From contig CAWHFP010000013.1 of NCBI GenBank assembly GCA_963828445.1, positions 56,690 through 120,689 of the forward strand: DNA of 64,000 bases, read 5' to 3'. This document shows positions 50,981 through 59,928 of the stretch, piece after piece. The notes under the pieces are model-generated. The model did no database searches. It worked only from the letters and a program-made list of their open reading frames with translations, and was not told the origin of the DNA. The position numbers and the translations under genes were made by a program. The stretch is from Bog-532 sp963828445. Lineage in GTDB: Bacteria > Actinomycetota > Actinomycetes > Streptosporangiales > Streptosporangiaceae. How positions within the stretch are numbered: position 1 is the stretch's first letter; each line of letters opens with the position of its first letter.

Positions 50981-51199
50981 TCACTTATAGCGGTAGACGA
51001 TGCGGCCCTGCGTCCAGTCCGCCGGGCTGATCTCCAGCAGCACGCGGTCGTCTTGGATTACCCGGATGTGGTTCTTCGTCATCCGTCCCGACATCCTCGC
51101 GAGGACCTCGTGCCCGTTGGCGAGTACCACGGTGTAGAAGCCGTGACCGCGCAGCCGGGCAATGGTGCCCTCGGTCTCGATGAAGTCAGCTCTCGGCAC
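50981..51199 (-). CDS. infA: translation initiation factor IF-1 paralog
   Basis: A complete 72-aa S1/OB-fold IF-1: DFIETEGTIARLRGHGFYTV, LANGHEVLARMSGRMTKNHI, IRVIQDDRVLLEISPADWTQ, ending GRIVYRYK. IF-1 binds the 30S A site during initiation. GTG 51199 follows GAGGAG. The chromosomal infA normally lies in the ribosomal protein cluster with rpmJ, rpsM and rpsK. This copy is isolated within a tRNA-anchored island and has divergent positions such as RGHGFYTV, so it is most likely a second, horizontally acquired or stress-related IF-1. Confidence 0.92.
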   Translation of the reverse strand: MPRADFIETEGTIARLRGHGFYTVVLANGHEVLARMSGRMTKNHIRVIQDDRVLLEISPADWTQGRIVYRYK

Positions 51200-51425
51200 T
51201 TAGCGGTTCTCCTCATTGCTATAGCTGCGGCGTCGCACAGCTTGCAGCGCGAGTTCTCTCGCGCCCCTGGATTTCTTGCCGGACATGCGCAAGACCTGGA
51301 ATTCCCCGGGGAAGCCGTAGTCCCCCGAGCCAGGCACGCGTGCCGCGGGTCTCGGCATCTCGGCCGAACTGCTTCTCGCCGTCCGCCGGGCCGCCGCCAC
51401 GTTCCTTGAACCGCAGCAGGCGCAC
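51200..51425 (-). pseudogene. possible broken small ORF upstream of infA
   Basis: GTG 51425 starts a frame (RLLRFKERGGGPADGEKQFG) that appears to continue, after a frame change near 51325, as GDYGFPGEFQVLRMSGKKSR to a stop abutting the infA ribosome binding site. Together this would be a basic protein of about 74 aa. No family recognised; support is codon bias only. Confidence 0.35.
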
Positions 51426-51626
51426 CGCCGACCGTGAGGTCGAAGTCTTGCGTTAGTTAGGTAAGCGTGTCGGCGGCCTTCGATGTTCCCACATGCACCC
51501 GGGCGTTTGCCCGCGGTCTCCCACTTATCGCCAGCGCGAAGATGTTTGCCGTACACGTCACCGGCTACCCGGGTATCACACCTGGCTTTCGCTCTCCATC
51601 GCCCGCACGTGGCAAACCTGTGAAAA

Positions 51627-51941
51627 GTGGCGCAATCAGCGACCATGCTGAGACGCACAGGCCGGGAAAGACCAGTCGTTCAAGTGGTGCCCGCGGCCCG
51701 GGCCCTGGCGGTCATATCTACGCTGGTGGCGCTGTCAGCCTTTGCCACCACGATCGTTCTGGCCAACGACCGGCTGCTCGTCCTCGTTACTTCGGTGGTC
51801 CTTGGCGCTCCCATCATGGCCTGGGACTCTGTTCGCAGAGCCCACCACACTGAACGTAAAGCGCGCGCCACACTGTGGAGCAGTACGGGGTTCGCGTGGA
51901 CGTCGAAAGATCGCGCCAGGTACCTGGTCACCAGCGCTTGA
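51627..51941 (+). CDS. small two-helix membrane protein, ~100 aa
   Basis: GTG 51627 or ATG 51645 opens a protein with two hydrophobic helices (ALAVISTLVALSAFATTIVL and LLVLVTSVVLGAPIMAWDSV) and a basic C-terminal tail (RRAHHTERKARATLWSSTGF). No ribosome binding site is convincing. It ends 22 bp before the last att remnant, so it is the last gene of the island if real. Confidence 0.45.
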   Translation: MAQSATMLRRTGRERPVVQVVPAARALAVISTLVALSAFATTIVLANDRLLVLVTSVVLGAPIMAWDSVRRAHHTERKARATLWSSTGFAWTSKDRARYLVTSA

Positions 51942-51963
51942 GCATCGACCCGATACGGCTGAT

Positions 51964-52008
51964 CTACGGATCAGAAGGTTGGGGGTTCGAGTCCCTCCGA
52001 GCGGGCCA
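51964..52008 (+). repeat. att remnant: 3' half of tRNA-Arg (second copy), right boundary of the island
   Basis: Same 45-nt stretch from CTACGGATC to CCA, with one difference from the intact tRNA (GCGGGCCA for GCGCGCCA). It is followed by a strong terminator, which suggests this is the original chromosomal 3' end of the tRNA gene. Confidence 0.88.
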
Positions 52009-52032
52009 GTGTGATGTCGCAAGACATCGAGG

Positions 52033-52066
52033 ACACCCTGAACCCTTATCGGGTTCGGGGTGTTTT
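52033..52066 (+). terminator. terminator after the last tRNA 3' remnant
   Basis: A 13-bp stem (ACACCCTGAACCC at 52033-52045 with its partner at 52051-52063, one G-T pair) with a 5-nt loop is followed by a T-rich tract. Confidence 0.85.
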
Positions 52067-52067
52067 G

Positions 52068-52240
52068 GTTGTGGGCCGGGTGGCCGGCCGAGTGGCTGGT
52101 AGTCGCGGGCCGGGTTGATGGTGAGTTCGCGGATGAGTTCGCCGGTGGCGGCGTTGATGATCCGGACGTGCCGGTCGTGGACGAGCATGAGGACGGGGAT
52201 CCGGGCGTGCTCGCGGCCGATGCGATGTGGTGGAGTTTCC
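52068..52240 (-). pseudogene. transposase C-terminal fragment (actinobacterial rve family)
   Basis: Reading across one frame change gives GKLHHIGIGREHARIPVLML, VHDRHVRIINAATGELIREL and TINPARDYQPLGRPPG. This is the characteristic C-terminal beta region of actinobacterial IS481/IS3-type transposases (HVRVINAATGELLRELTLDP). The catalytic part is absent. Confidence 0.75.
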
Positions 52241-53294
52241 CGCTGGCGAGGGCAGGCGGGCGCGAGGGCGGGATCCGATGGCGGGCAGCACCGGTGGACG
52301 GCCGATCACGAATGGCGGATGACGAGGGGCGCCTGGACGTGGCTTGCTCTGGAAACCGGGTCTCGAGCTTGCGGCCCTCGCTAGGCGGCCAGGTTGCCGG
52401 CCACGAGTGCCCGCTGAAATTTCTGCCTCATCCTGGCTCTCCGAGAGGTACAGGCCGGTCCTATTTTGGTCAGGGGCAGTGTGTCCGAAAATGACGCCTC
52501 ATCGGGGTAGTTATCCGTCACGGCCAGTCCATCGGTGAGCCACGCATGTGACCACAGCAGGCCAGGCATTCCCCCACGGCCGGCCAGAGCCTGGGCCGTC
52601 ACCGCCATGACCGCGGCCCGGCGGCCCTGCTCCGGGTCATCGCGCGAGGTACACGGCCTGCGCGTCCAGTCGGCAAGCCAGCGGATCACTGGGCCGCAGC
52701 CCAGATGACTCCTTTTACTGCGACAGGCCGCCCCCCACCTGCGGCATGAGTAATAAATTTCGGGGCTGCGTGCTGGTAAATCGCCATGGGCCCTTCAGAA
52801 CTTCAGTCGTTTCAACCTGTCAGGACGATGCGGGCAGCGTATGGCCCGCACCGGGCTGACCGAAACTCTGAATCCCGTGACAGTTGTCATACGGCAAATT
52901 TGACCGTCGCGGTAAACCGGAAGCATGATCGCTTCGTCTGCAGCAGCCGGCCGCAGGCCGGTCGGCCCAGTGCGGAGGATGGGCCGGTAGACCAGCTCCG
53001 GGGTGCGGCCGTCGAGGGTGCGGGTCTCCGGCAGGTCGAGGTCGAAGTCACCGGCGCCTGCAAAGACCGGTTCGTCCGCGGTCTGGGCCGCGACCGCCGA
53101 GAACACGGTGATGGATCCGGGGCGTGGCTGGACATATCGGAGCAGAGCTTCGGTTCCCGTACAGGTAGTTTCGCGTCAACCGTTGCACAACCGATGCATG
53201 GCTGGGAAGATGGGTGTACATCCCAAGCGGGGTGTACGTCCAGTGGATCGCGTGGCCTAGAAATTCGCCGCCGGTCTCCGACCAGGAGAAAGCG
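52241..53294. other. no supported gene
   Basis: About 1 kb between the transposase fragment and the sigma factor gene. Short frames exist on both strands (for example 52381-52689 minus) but have no domain, start signal or consistent codon bias. The sigma factor promoter must lie in the right part. Confidence 0.45.
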
Positions 53295-54059
53295 ATGACT
53301 TATCTGGTCCCGCAGCCCGGCCACGCTGGGCTCAGCGATAGCGAACTGGCCCGGCACCTGCACGATCCCGAGCGTCATGACTCGGCGCTGGAAATGCTGG
53401 TGTCCCGCTACCAGGGCATGGTGCGGGCCTTGGCCCACCGGTATCAGCTGCCGGCCCAGCACTATGAGGACCTCACTCAGGTCGGGTATGTGGGGTTGAT
53501 GAAGGCGATCAACAACTTTGACCCCGCGATCCGGCCTGATCTGAAGCCGTACGCGCGAGCGTGTGTGGACGGGGAGATCAAGCGGTACTTCCGGGACAAG
53601 CGGTGGCTGATCCGGGTCAGCCGTGCCGACCAGGAACTGCTGCTGGCCGCCAAGAAGGCCCAGTCTGATCTGGCCGCCAAGGTCGGCGGGACCCCCACCG
53701 ACGAGGACATTGCCGGCCGACTGCAGGTCACCACCGCGGAACTGCGGCATGCGTACCAGTCGCACCAGGCGTTCGCACCGGACTCCATCGACGCACCGGT
53801 CTCAGGTGACGATGACCGCGAAATCGGTGAGATCATCGGCGCGGAGGATCCGCGGCTGGCCCAGTCCGACACCATGGATGCGGTCCAGCAGCACTGGAAA
53901 GAGCTGCCGGCCAGGCAGCGCGAAGTCCTGCTCATGCGCTTCTACGGCAACATGACCCAGGCTCAGGTCGCGGACCGGCTGCACTGTTCCCAGATGCACG
54001 TGTCCCGGCTGCAGTCCCGTGCCCTGACATTCCTGCGCGGACGACTGCAGGCCGTTTGA
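53295..54059 (+). CDS. SigB/SigF-type RNA polymerase sigma factor
   Basis: A 254-aa group 3 sigma factor. Region 2 is clear (ALEMLVSRYQGMVRALAHRY, YEDLTQVGYVGLMKAINNFD, PYARACVDGEIKRYFRDKRW). Region 3 contains RVSRADQELLLAAKKAQSDL, and region 4 ends with QQHWKELPARQREVLLMRFY, NMTQAQVADRLHCSQMHVSR. ATG 53295 has AGGAG upstream with good spacing; the longer frame to 53214 does not. This group directs stress or sporulation-associated genes and is normally controlled by anti-sigma/anti-anti-sigma proteins, none of which is next to it here. Confidence 0.93.
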   Translation: MTYLVPQPGHAGLSDSELARHLHDPERHDSALEMLVSRYQGMVRALAHRYQLPAQHYEDLTQVGYVGLMKAINNFDPAIRPDLKPYARACVDGEIKRYFRDKRWLIRVSRADQELLLAAKKAQSDLAAKVGGTPTDEDIAGRLQVTTAELRHAYQSHQAFAPDSIDAPVSGDDDREIGEIIGAEDPRLAQSDTMDAVQQHWKELPARQREVLLMRFYGNMTQAQVADRLHCSQMHVSRLQSRALTFLRGRLQAV

Positions 54060-54199
54060 CCCGCCTGGGTGAAGTCGCTGAGGCCCGAGCTGGATCCTCC
54101 GGGCGGATGACCACGGGCCTGCGGATATGGATCGCGCGGATGACGCGGAGCGGAGTACCTGGCCCATACCGTGAGGTCGGATGGGAAGGTGCAGATCGG

Positions 54200-55138
54200 A
54201 TGATCGAAGTTCATCAACTGAGCAAGCGATACGGCGACAAGCTCGCCGTTGACAACTTGACCTTTGTGGTTCGCCCCGGCGTGGTGACCGGGTTCCTGGG
54301 GCCCAACGGCGCGGGAAAGTCCACGACGATGCGGCTCATTCTCGGCTTGGACGCGCCGACCTCGGGCACGGCGACGCTGAACGGAAAGCCCTTCGCCGAG
54401 CACACCCGCCCCTTGCACGAGGCCGGAGCGCTGCTGGAGGCGCGAGCGGTGCACACGGGCCGGTCGGCGCGTAATCACCTGCGGGTCATGGCGGCCACCA
54501 CCGGCATCGGCCGGCGGCGGGTCGATGAGGTGATCGAGATGGTCGGTCTGGCCGGCGTGGCCAGCCAGCGAGCTGGTTCGTTCTCGCTGGGGATGGGCCA
54601 GCGCCTGGGGATCGCGTCCGCGCTGCTGGGGGACCCGCAGACGCTGATCCTCGACGAGCCGGTCAACGGGCTGGACCCGGACGGCGTTCGCTGGATCCGC
54701 ACCCTGCTGCGCGAGCTCGCGGACGAGGGCCGGACGGTTTTCCTTTCCTCGCACCTCATGAGCGAGATGGCGCTCACCGCTGACCACGTGATCGTGGTCG
54801 GGCGGGGCCGCCTGCTCCGCGATCAGTCCATGGCCGAGTTCATCGCGGCGGCCTCGGCCGAGACCGTCCGGGTTCGCTCGCCGCAGGCCCGCGAACTGGC
54901 TGGGCTGCTGGCGGGTGAGGGGGTCACCGTCCGCGACCCTGCTGACGGGGTGCTGGAGGTGGAAGGCCTGTCGTCGGAGCGCATCGGCACGGTGGCGGGC
55001 GCCGCGCAGATCACGCTCTACGAGCTGACGACGCTGGATGCGTCGCTGGAGGAGGCCTACATGTCCCTGACGGAGGACTCGATCGACTTCCGCTCCCCGA
55101 CCGGCCATGGCGCACAGGCGGCCGGGGTGGCCGCGTGA
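54200..55138 (+). CDS. ABC transporter ATP-binding protein
   Basis: A 312-aa ATPase of the DrrA/NatA-like export class. MIEVHQLSKRYGDKLAVDNL leads to Walker A in FLGPNGAGKSTTMRLILGLD, the signature motif is GSFSLGMGQRLGIASALLGD, Walker B is TLILDEPVNGLDPDGVRWIR and the switch histidine is in TVFLSSHLMSEMALTADHVI. ATG 54200 has GGAAGG upstream. The stop overlaps the permease start by 4 bp. A two-component system follows, so this looks like a stress-induced exporter of an antibiotic-like or membrane-active compound. Confidence 0.94.
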   Translation: MIEVHQLSKRYGDKLAVDNLTFVVRPGVVTGFLGPNGAGKSTTMRLILGLDAPTSGTATLNGKPFAEHTRPLHEAGALLEARAVHTGRSARNHLRVMAATTGIGRRRVDEVIEMVGLAGVASQRAGSFSLGMGQRLGIASALLGDPQTLILDEPVNGLDPDGVRWIRTLLRELADEGRTVFLSSHLMSEMALTADHVIVVGRGRLLRDQSMAEFIAAASAETVRVRSPQARELAGLLAGEGVTVRDPADGVLEVEGLSSERIGTVAGAAQITLYELTTLDASLEEAYMSLTEDSIDFRSPTGHGAQAAGVAA

Positions 55139-55971
55139 GCAACTCCGCGACCGTGACCGCACCGGCCGCTCCACGGTCGGCCGCACCGGGCGCCGAGGCG
55201 CAGCCAGTCACCTTGCGCCGGGTGATCAGATCGGAGTGGATCAAATTCTGGACGCTCCGTTCCACCTGGGCGGTGCTCGGCGCGGCGCTCGTGGGCATGC
55301 TCGTCCTGGCTCTGGTGGTCGCCTACAACACCCGGCATCTCACCCACAATCTCCAGGCCAACGACATCGCCCCCTCGTCCACCCTGCAGGGGTACTACCT
55401 GGCCCAGCTGCTGATCGGCGCCTTGGGTGTCCTGTTTGTCTCGGGCGAATACGGCACCGGCATGATCAGGTCGACGCTGGTCGCGGTGCCGCGGCGGCTC
55501 CCGGTGCTGTGGGCCAAGCTGGTGGTGTTCGTCACGGTCACCGCCGCGTCGATGATCACCATCTCGATCGTCGCGTTCGTATGCGCGCAGGCGCTGCTGT
55601 CCCATTACCGGACCGGCTTTTCGCTCAGTGACCCCGGTGTCCTGCGGGTCGTCATCGGAACCGGGATCTATCTGACGCTGGTCGGCATGATCGGCGGCGC
55701 GCTGGGCTGGATCGTGCGCAGCACGCCGGGAGCCCTGGTGGCTTACTTCGCGGTCGTGCTGGTGCTGCCGGTCCTGTTCGGGGACGCGCTGGGCAACTGG
55801 GGCAAGGAAGTGGCTCAGTTCCTGCCCGATCAGGCCGGGGCCAGTTTCTCCACCAGCATCCCGGAGTCGTCCTACAGCCTGTCGCCGTGGGTTGGCCTGC
55901 TGGTGCTGGTGGGCTGGGTCGCCGCGGCCCTGGCCATTGCCGCCTGGGGGCTCCGCCGGCGAGATGCATAG
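55135..55971 (+). CDS. ABC transporter permease
   Basis: A 278-aa ABC-2 type membrane subunit with six hydrophobic segments, after a cytosolic start TLRRVIRSEWIKFWTLRSTW. Segments include AVLGAALVGMLVLALVVAYN, YYLAQLLIGALGVLFVSGEY (followed by GTGMIRSTL, typical of these permeases), VVFVTVTAASMITISIVAFV and VGLLVLVGWVAAALAIAAWG. GTG 55135 overlaps the ATPase stop. It forms the channel for the ATPase encoded upstream. Confidence 0.92.
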   Translation: MSNSATVTAPAAPRSAAPGAEAQPVTLRRVIRSEWIKFWTLRSTWAVLGAALVGMLVLALVVAYNTRHLTHNLQANDIAPSSTLQGYYLAQLLIGALGVLFVSGEYGTGMIRSTLVAVPRRLPVLWAKLVVFVTVTAASMITISIVAFVCAQALLSHYRTGFSLSDPGVLRVVIGTGIYLTLVGMIGGALGWIVRSTPGALVAYFAVVLVLPVLFGDALGNWGKEVAQFLPDQAGASFSTSIPESSYSLSPWVGLLVLVGWVAAALAIAAWGLRRRDA

Positions 55972-55988
55972 CCGCGGATACTGAGGCC

Positions 55989-57194
55989 ATGCCCATCTCC
56001 TCTGCGTTGCTGCCCTCCTGGATGGCTGACGGCCGGCCGGGGCGCGGGCCAGCGCCGTCGGAGCGGGCCGAGCGGGCGGGCCGGCTGGCCCGCCATCCGC
56101 TCGTCATGGACGTCGCGGGCGCGGCCGCGGTGGCCGCGGGGACCGGGCTGGTGGACGCGTTCGGCTCGCTGCCCAGGGGCGCGGTGGAGTGGGATCTGCT
56201 CCTGGCCGCGCCGCTGGTGCTCCGCCGGCGGTGGCCCGCCTGGGCCGCGGCCCTGATCGCGGCGGTGTGCCTGGCGCAGTGGCTGGCAGGCGTCCGGGCC
56301 ACCGGCGATGTGGCCTTCCTGGTGGCCTTGTACAGCCTGGGTGCCTACGAGCGCCGGCGGTGGATTCTGGCGTCCGCGGTGGTGATCGCCGAAGTGGGCG
56401 TCATCATGGCCGTGATGCGCTGGGCACCGGCGTCCAACCGCCTGCTACCGGGCCTGCTGTCCACCGGCACCGTGACCGCCGCCTGGGTGGCCGGGATCTA
56501 TGTGCGGATGCGCCGGGCGTATCTGGTGTCCGCGCTGCAGCGGGCGGAGACGGCCGAGCGCGAACGGGACAGCCGCGCGCAGGTGGCCGTGGCGGCCGAG
56601 CGGGCCCGGATGGCCCGGGAGATGCACGACGTCATCGCGCACAGCCTGTCAGTGATGATCACCTTGAACGACGCCGCGGCCGCGGTCGAGTCCTCGGTTC
56701 AGGCCCGCGACACCATCACCCAGGCGTCCGAGGTAGGCCGCCAGGCCCTCGCGGAGATGCACCGGATGCTCGGCGTCCTGCGTAACGGTGAGGCCACCGA
56801 GCTGGCCCCGAGCCCAGGCGTGGACCAGCTCGCCGACCTGGTTTCCATGGTGCGGTCGGCCGGGCTGTCGGTCGAGCTGGCCGTTACCGGCGACTTGCGC
56901 ACCATGCTCCCCACGGCTCAGCTCGCCCTGTACCGGATCGTCCAGGAAAGCCTGACCAACGTCCTCAAGCACGGCCGGAACGTCCAGCACATCGTCGTGC
57001 AGATAGTCCGGCAGGGGCCGCGCGTCGAGCTCCAGATCGATGACGATGGGCTGCCGGGCGGTCAGGTGCCCAGCCCGGTCGGCCACGGCGTCAGCGGAAT
57101 GGCCGAGCGCGCCGGCCTCTTCGGCGGTCACGTGGACGCCGGGCCGCGAGACGGAGCCGGCTGGCGCGTCACCGCCCAGCTGGACCTGAGCTGA
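55989..57194 (+). CDS. sensor histidine kinase (NarX/DesK-type)
   Basis: A 401-aa HisKA_3-type kinase. Four to five membrane helices (residues about 35-170, e.g. LLLAAPLVLRRRWPAWAAAL, ASAVVIAEVGVIMAVMRWAP) precede the dimerisation helix with the phospho-accepting His in ARMAREMHDVIAHSLSVMIT. The ATPase lobe shows YRIVQESLTNVLKHGRNVQH (N box) and LQIDDDGLPGGQVPSPVGHG, GVSGMAERAGLFGG (G boxes). ATG 55989 lies 17 bp after the permease stop. It pairs with the response regulator 12 bp downstream. Confidence 0.93.
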   Translation: MPISSALLPSWMADGRPGRGPAPSERAERAGRLARHPLVMDVAGAAAVAAGTGLVDAFGSLPRGAVEWDLLLAAPLVLRRRWPAWAAALIAAVCLAQWLAGVRATGDVAFLVALYSLGAYERRRWILASAVVIAEVGVIMAVMRWAPASNRLLPGLLSTGTVTAAWVAGIYVRMRRAYLVSALQRAETAERERDSRAQVAVAAERARMAREMHDVIAHSLSVMITLNDAAAAVESSVQARDTITQASEVGRQALAEMHRMLGVLRNGEATELAPSPGVDQLADLVSMVRSAGLSVELAVTGDLRTMLPTAQLALYRIVQESLTNVLKHGRNVQHIVVQIVRQGPRVELQIDDDGLPGGQVPSPVGHGVSGMAERAGLFGGHVDAGPRDGAGWRVTAQLDLS

Positions 57195-57206
57195 GAGGGC
57201 AGGCAA

Positions 57207-57878
57207 GTGACGATCCGGGTCCTGCTGGCCGACGATCAGCCGCTGCTCCGGCACGGTTTCGCCATGATTCTCAGCGCCCAGGCTGACATCGAGGTCATCG
57301 GCGAGGCCGCGGACGGGGCCGAGGCCGTCCGCCTGACCGGGCGGCTCCGGCCCGACGTGGTGCTCATGGACGTGCGTATGCCCGGCATGGACGGCATCGA
57401 GGCCACCAGGAAGATCATCTCGGTGAGCCCACCGACCCGGGTGATCATACTCACCACGTTCGACGTCGATGAGTATGCGTTCGACGGTCTGCGGGCCGGC
57501 GCGAGCGGCTTCCTGCTCAAGAACGCCCGGCCCGATGAGCTGCTGTCGGGCATCAGGTCCGTCGCCACCGGCGACGCCATACTGGCACCGAGTACGACCC
57601 GCCGCGTCCTGGACGCCTTCGCCGGTGGTTTCGTGTCACCGGCACCTGCCGAAGCGGCCGGACCCGACGTGCTCGGCGTGCTGACCGCGCGCGAACTCGA
57701 AGTCTTCACCGAAATGGCCACCGGATCGACCAACAAGGAGATCGCCCAGCGCCTGCACCTGTCGGAAACCACGGTCAAGACCCATGTCGTCCGGATCCTG
57801 GCCAAGCTCGGCCTGCGCGACCGTACCCAGGCGGTGATCTTCGCCTACGAGCGGGGGATCAAGCGGCCCCAGTCTTAA
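57207..57878 (+). CDS. LuxR/NarL-type response regulator
   Basis: A 223-aa regulator: receiver domain with acidic pair in VLLADDQPLLRHGFAMILSA, phospho-Asp in VVLMDVRMPGMDGIEATRKI, Thr/Ser and Lys in VIILTTFDVDEYAFDGLRAG and GASGFLLKNARPDELL. The C-terminal LuxR-type HTH is LTARELEVFTEMATGSTNKE, IAQRLHLSETTVKTHVVRIL. GTG 57207 starts the frame. It is the cognate regulator of the kinase upstream and probably activates the ABC exporter operon in response to a cell-envelope signal. Confidence 0.94.
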   Translation: MTIRVLLADDQPLLRHGFAMILSAQADIEVIGEAADGAEAVRLTGRLRPDVVLMDVRMPGMDGIEATRKIISVSPPTRVIILTTFDVDEYAFDGLRAGASGFLLKNARPDELLSGIRSVATGDAILAPSTTRRVLDAFAGGFVSPAPAEAAGPDVLGVLTARELEVFTEMATGSTNKEIAQRLHLSETTVKTHVVRILAKLGLRDRTQAVIFAYERGIKRPQS

Positions 57879-58063
57879 CGCTCCGACATGCAGTCGCGAA
57901 ATCTCGGCCAGCAGGGGGTCGACAGCCTTAGGCACGGGAGCCACTTCGGGGAGCCACCGCGGCGAACAACTACTCCACGCTTCGAACTCACCTGAACGGC
58001 GTCTGTCGTCTGCGATAACTGATCGCAAGCGATTATCGCTGCTTAGGTTAGCAGCCAGATATG

Positions 58064-58531
58064 TCACCGCGGCGGAGCCGCCTTGGCTGCAATCATTGCT
58101 GATTGGATAACCGCTACGGCTCGATCACGCACGGCGTTGTTCTTCTTACTAGGGTTAGCCGTCATCGGCGTAGCTACTATGCCAATATTTATCCGCTGTT
58201 CAGTATCGGTCATGATGGTTAGTCCCGGCGCCTTGAACAGACTCGCGTTATTTGTCGACTGCACACCTACCACATGCCGCAACCATATGTTTGTTCTTTT
58301 CATGGGGGCGTAACTGCTCAGGACATCCTTAACCAGATCGCCTGGACCGCCGGCCTTGCCAAGCACGTATGTATCGATTGACATAGCAATCTTTGTATCA
58401 ATTGGCCCGAGCAACAGTCTGCGATTGGTGACAACGATCTGCTGGCCGACTTGACCGCGCCCTCCATAGAAGACACCCATAACGTCTTCCATCTCGTCGA
58501 CCGGCTCAGTGTCATATTCGAAGTTCGGCAT
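58064..58531 (-). CDS. PH-like (bPH) hypothetical protein, 155 aa
   Basis: A 155-aa soluble protein with a predicted bacterial-PH-like core (VGVFYGGRGQVGQQIVVTNR, RRLLLGPIDTKIAMSIDTYV, IWLRHVVGVQSTNNASLFKA, PGLTIMTDTEQRINIGIVAT), followed by a helix (AVRDRAVAVIQSAMIAAKAA). ATG 58531 follows GGGGGG. Codons are AT-richer than in the neighbouring operon, suggesting recent acquisition. The fold call is by pattern only. Confidence 0.65.
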   Translation of the reverse strand: MPNFEYDTEPVDEMEDVMGVFYGGRGQVGQQIVVTNRRLLLGPIDTKIAMSIDTYVLGKAGGPGDLVKDVLSSYAPMKRTNIWLRHVVGVQSTNNASLFKAPGLTIMTDTEQRINIGIVATPMTANPSKKNNAVRDRAVAVIQSAMIAAKAAPPR

Positions 58532-58740
58532 TTGCCCCCCAAATGTTGAATTAGGGTCAAATTTAGACTGTTAAGTCGAGTCATGCAAGACCTGTCGCAT
58601 GACCATGTCGCTCATTAGGTGCACATGTAGACTTTTGATCCGGTTTGGGTACTTAAAAGACTTTCTCGATTCAAGCTCCGAAAAGTACTTGAATAGCCGG
58701 TAGTGGCAGCAGCTAACGATCCTTAATCGTGGGGGTTACA

Positions 58741-58937
58741 AAAAGGCGTGAGGTCCAGGCCCGGTGCTGGTGAGGAAGCCCTCGAGGAGCGCGGGCCGGT
58801 ACTACATCCGTTTCAGCCGGGTCTTCACCAGCGCGGTCAGCTCGGCCAGATTGCGTTTGGCCAGGTTGGCCAGGGATCGCCTGAGATGCGACCAGACCAG
58901 CTCCACCGGGTTGAGTTCGTGCGCATATGGTGGCGGC
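58741..58937 (-). pseudogene. IS630-type transposase C-terminal fragment
   Basis: The minus strand reads PYAHELNPVELVWSHLRRSL, ANLAKRNLAELTALVKTRLK, RM, then a stop, then YRPALLEGFLTSTG. This is the characteristic end of IS630 transposases (LNPVE...WSHLKRSLANLA...TRLKRMQYRP) with glutamine replaced by TAG and a later frame change. The catalytic Glu of the DDE triad is within LNPVE; the rest of the element is missing. Confidence 0.85.
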
Positions 58938-58998
58938 TGCTCTGCTCAGCGGTATGCCGGGAGCATGAGGGCAGCCCCCGCCATTGAAGATCTTTTAT

Positions 58999-59928
58999 TT
59001 AGCCGATCCCGGCCCGGCGGAGGCGCTCGCGAGCCTCCTGCCTGGACAGCGATACGACTGCCTCCCCGGCCGCGTGCTGATACTTGGCGTCATAGGCCCG
59101 CGTCCAGACACCGGCCGCCCAGGACAGCTGGCGTTCGTCTGCGCTGAATGGCTGGCCCCGCGCATCGCAATATGCGTCGAGGAACGTGCCGGTTTCCTCG
59201 ATCGTGGCCTGCTCATCCGGGCTGGCGGCCGAATGCAAGGCGGCCGCGAAACCGGCCAGGACAGCTTCACTGTCGGCAGCCATGCTGTCCCAGTCGTGCA
59301 CCACCAGGAGCTCGTCACCCTTCCAGCGCACGTTGCTGGCCAGCCAGTCGCAATGACCGATCACGGCCCCGGGCGCGCCTGCTCGCAGCCGGTCCCGGGC
59401 CCGGCGCCCGGCCTGGTCGATCCACTCCGGGCCGCCGGCCTGGTTGAGGTCGATGTCAGCTTCGTCGGGGCGTGGCCACAGCCCGGGCTCAGCGTGGTTC
59501 CACGCCGCCCAGGACGGTGCCGGGTCCAGGGCCGGCACCTCACCCGGGCGGGGGGCCAGCCTGATCAGGCGCGCGAATGCCTCAGCAGATACCCGGGAGG
59601 CATGGTCAGCGCCCGGCAGCACGGCGCCACCGGGCACGCAGGCCTCGGCGGTGGCCACACCGCCGCCGAACGGGACCGGACCAGACAGCACCGCGGGACA
59701 CGGATACCCGGACTCGAACATGCGGCGCTGGACTTCGGCGCAGGCCGCTATCCGGGGCGAGCCCGGACGCACCTTGACCACCACCTCGCGGTCATCAGCC
59801 AGCCGCAGCCCGATCACCGCGGACAGGTGCCCGGCCGTGAACAGCTCGGCCACGGGCGGACTGCCGAGATGCTCCGCGCACCACCGGGCAACACGGGCAG
59901 GATCGACACCCGGCACACGATGTGACAC
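58999..59928 (-). CDS. aminoglycoside phosphotransferase family protein
   Basis: A 309-aa APH-fold kinase-like protein. VVVKVRPGSPRIAACAEVQR carries the nucleotide-binding lysine. The catalytic loop is AVIGHCDWLASNVRWKGDEL (HCD...N) and the metal Asp is in LLVVHDWDSMAADSEAVLAG. GTG 59928. Substrate unknown. The 3' end lies next to the IS630 fragment, so the gene may have moved with transposable DNA. Confidence 0.85.
   Translation of the reverse strand: MSHRVPGVDPARVARWCAEHLGSPPVAELFTAGHLSAVIGLRLADDREVVVKVRPGSPRIAACAEVQRRMFESGYPCPAVLSGPVPFGGGVATAEACVPGGAVLPGADHASRVSAEAFARLIRLAPRPGEVPALDPAPSWAAWNHAEPGLWPRPDEADIDLNQAGGPEWIDQAGRRARDRLRAGAPGAVIGHCDWLASNVRWKGDELLVVHDWDSMAADSEAVLAGFAAALHSAASPDEQATIEETGTFLDAYCDARGQPFSADERQLSWAAGVWTRAYDAKYQHAAGEAVVSLSRQEARERLRRAGIG

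Noticed and set aside
52381..52689. 102-aa minus-strand ORF
   Set aside because: No start signal, no domain and inconsistent codon bias.
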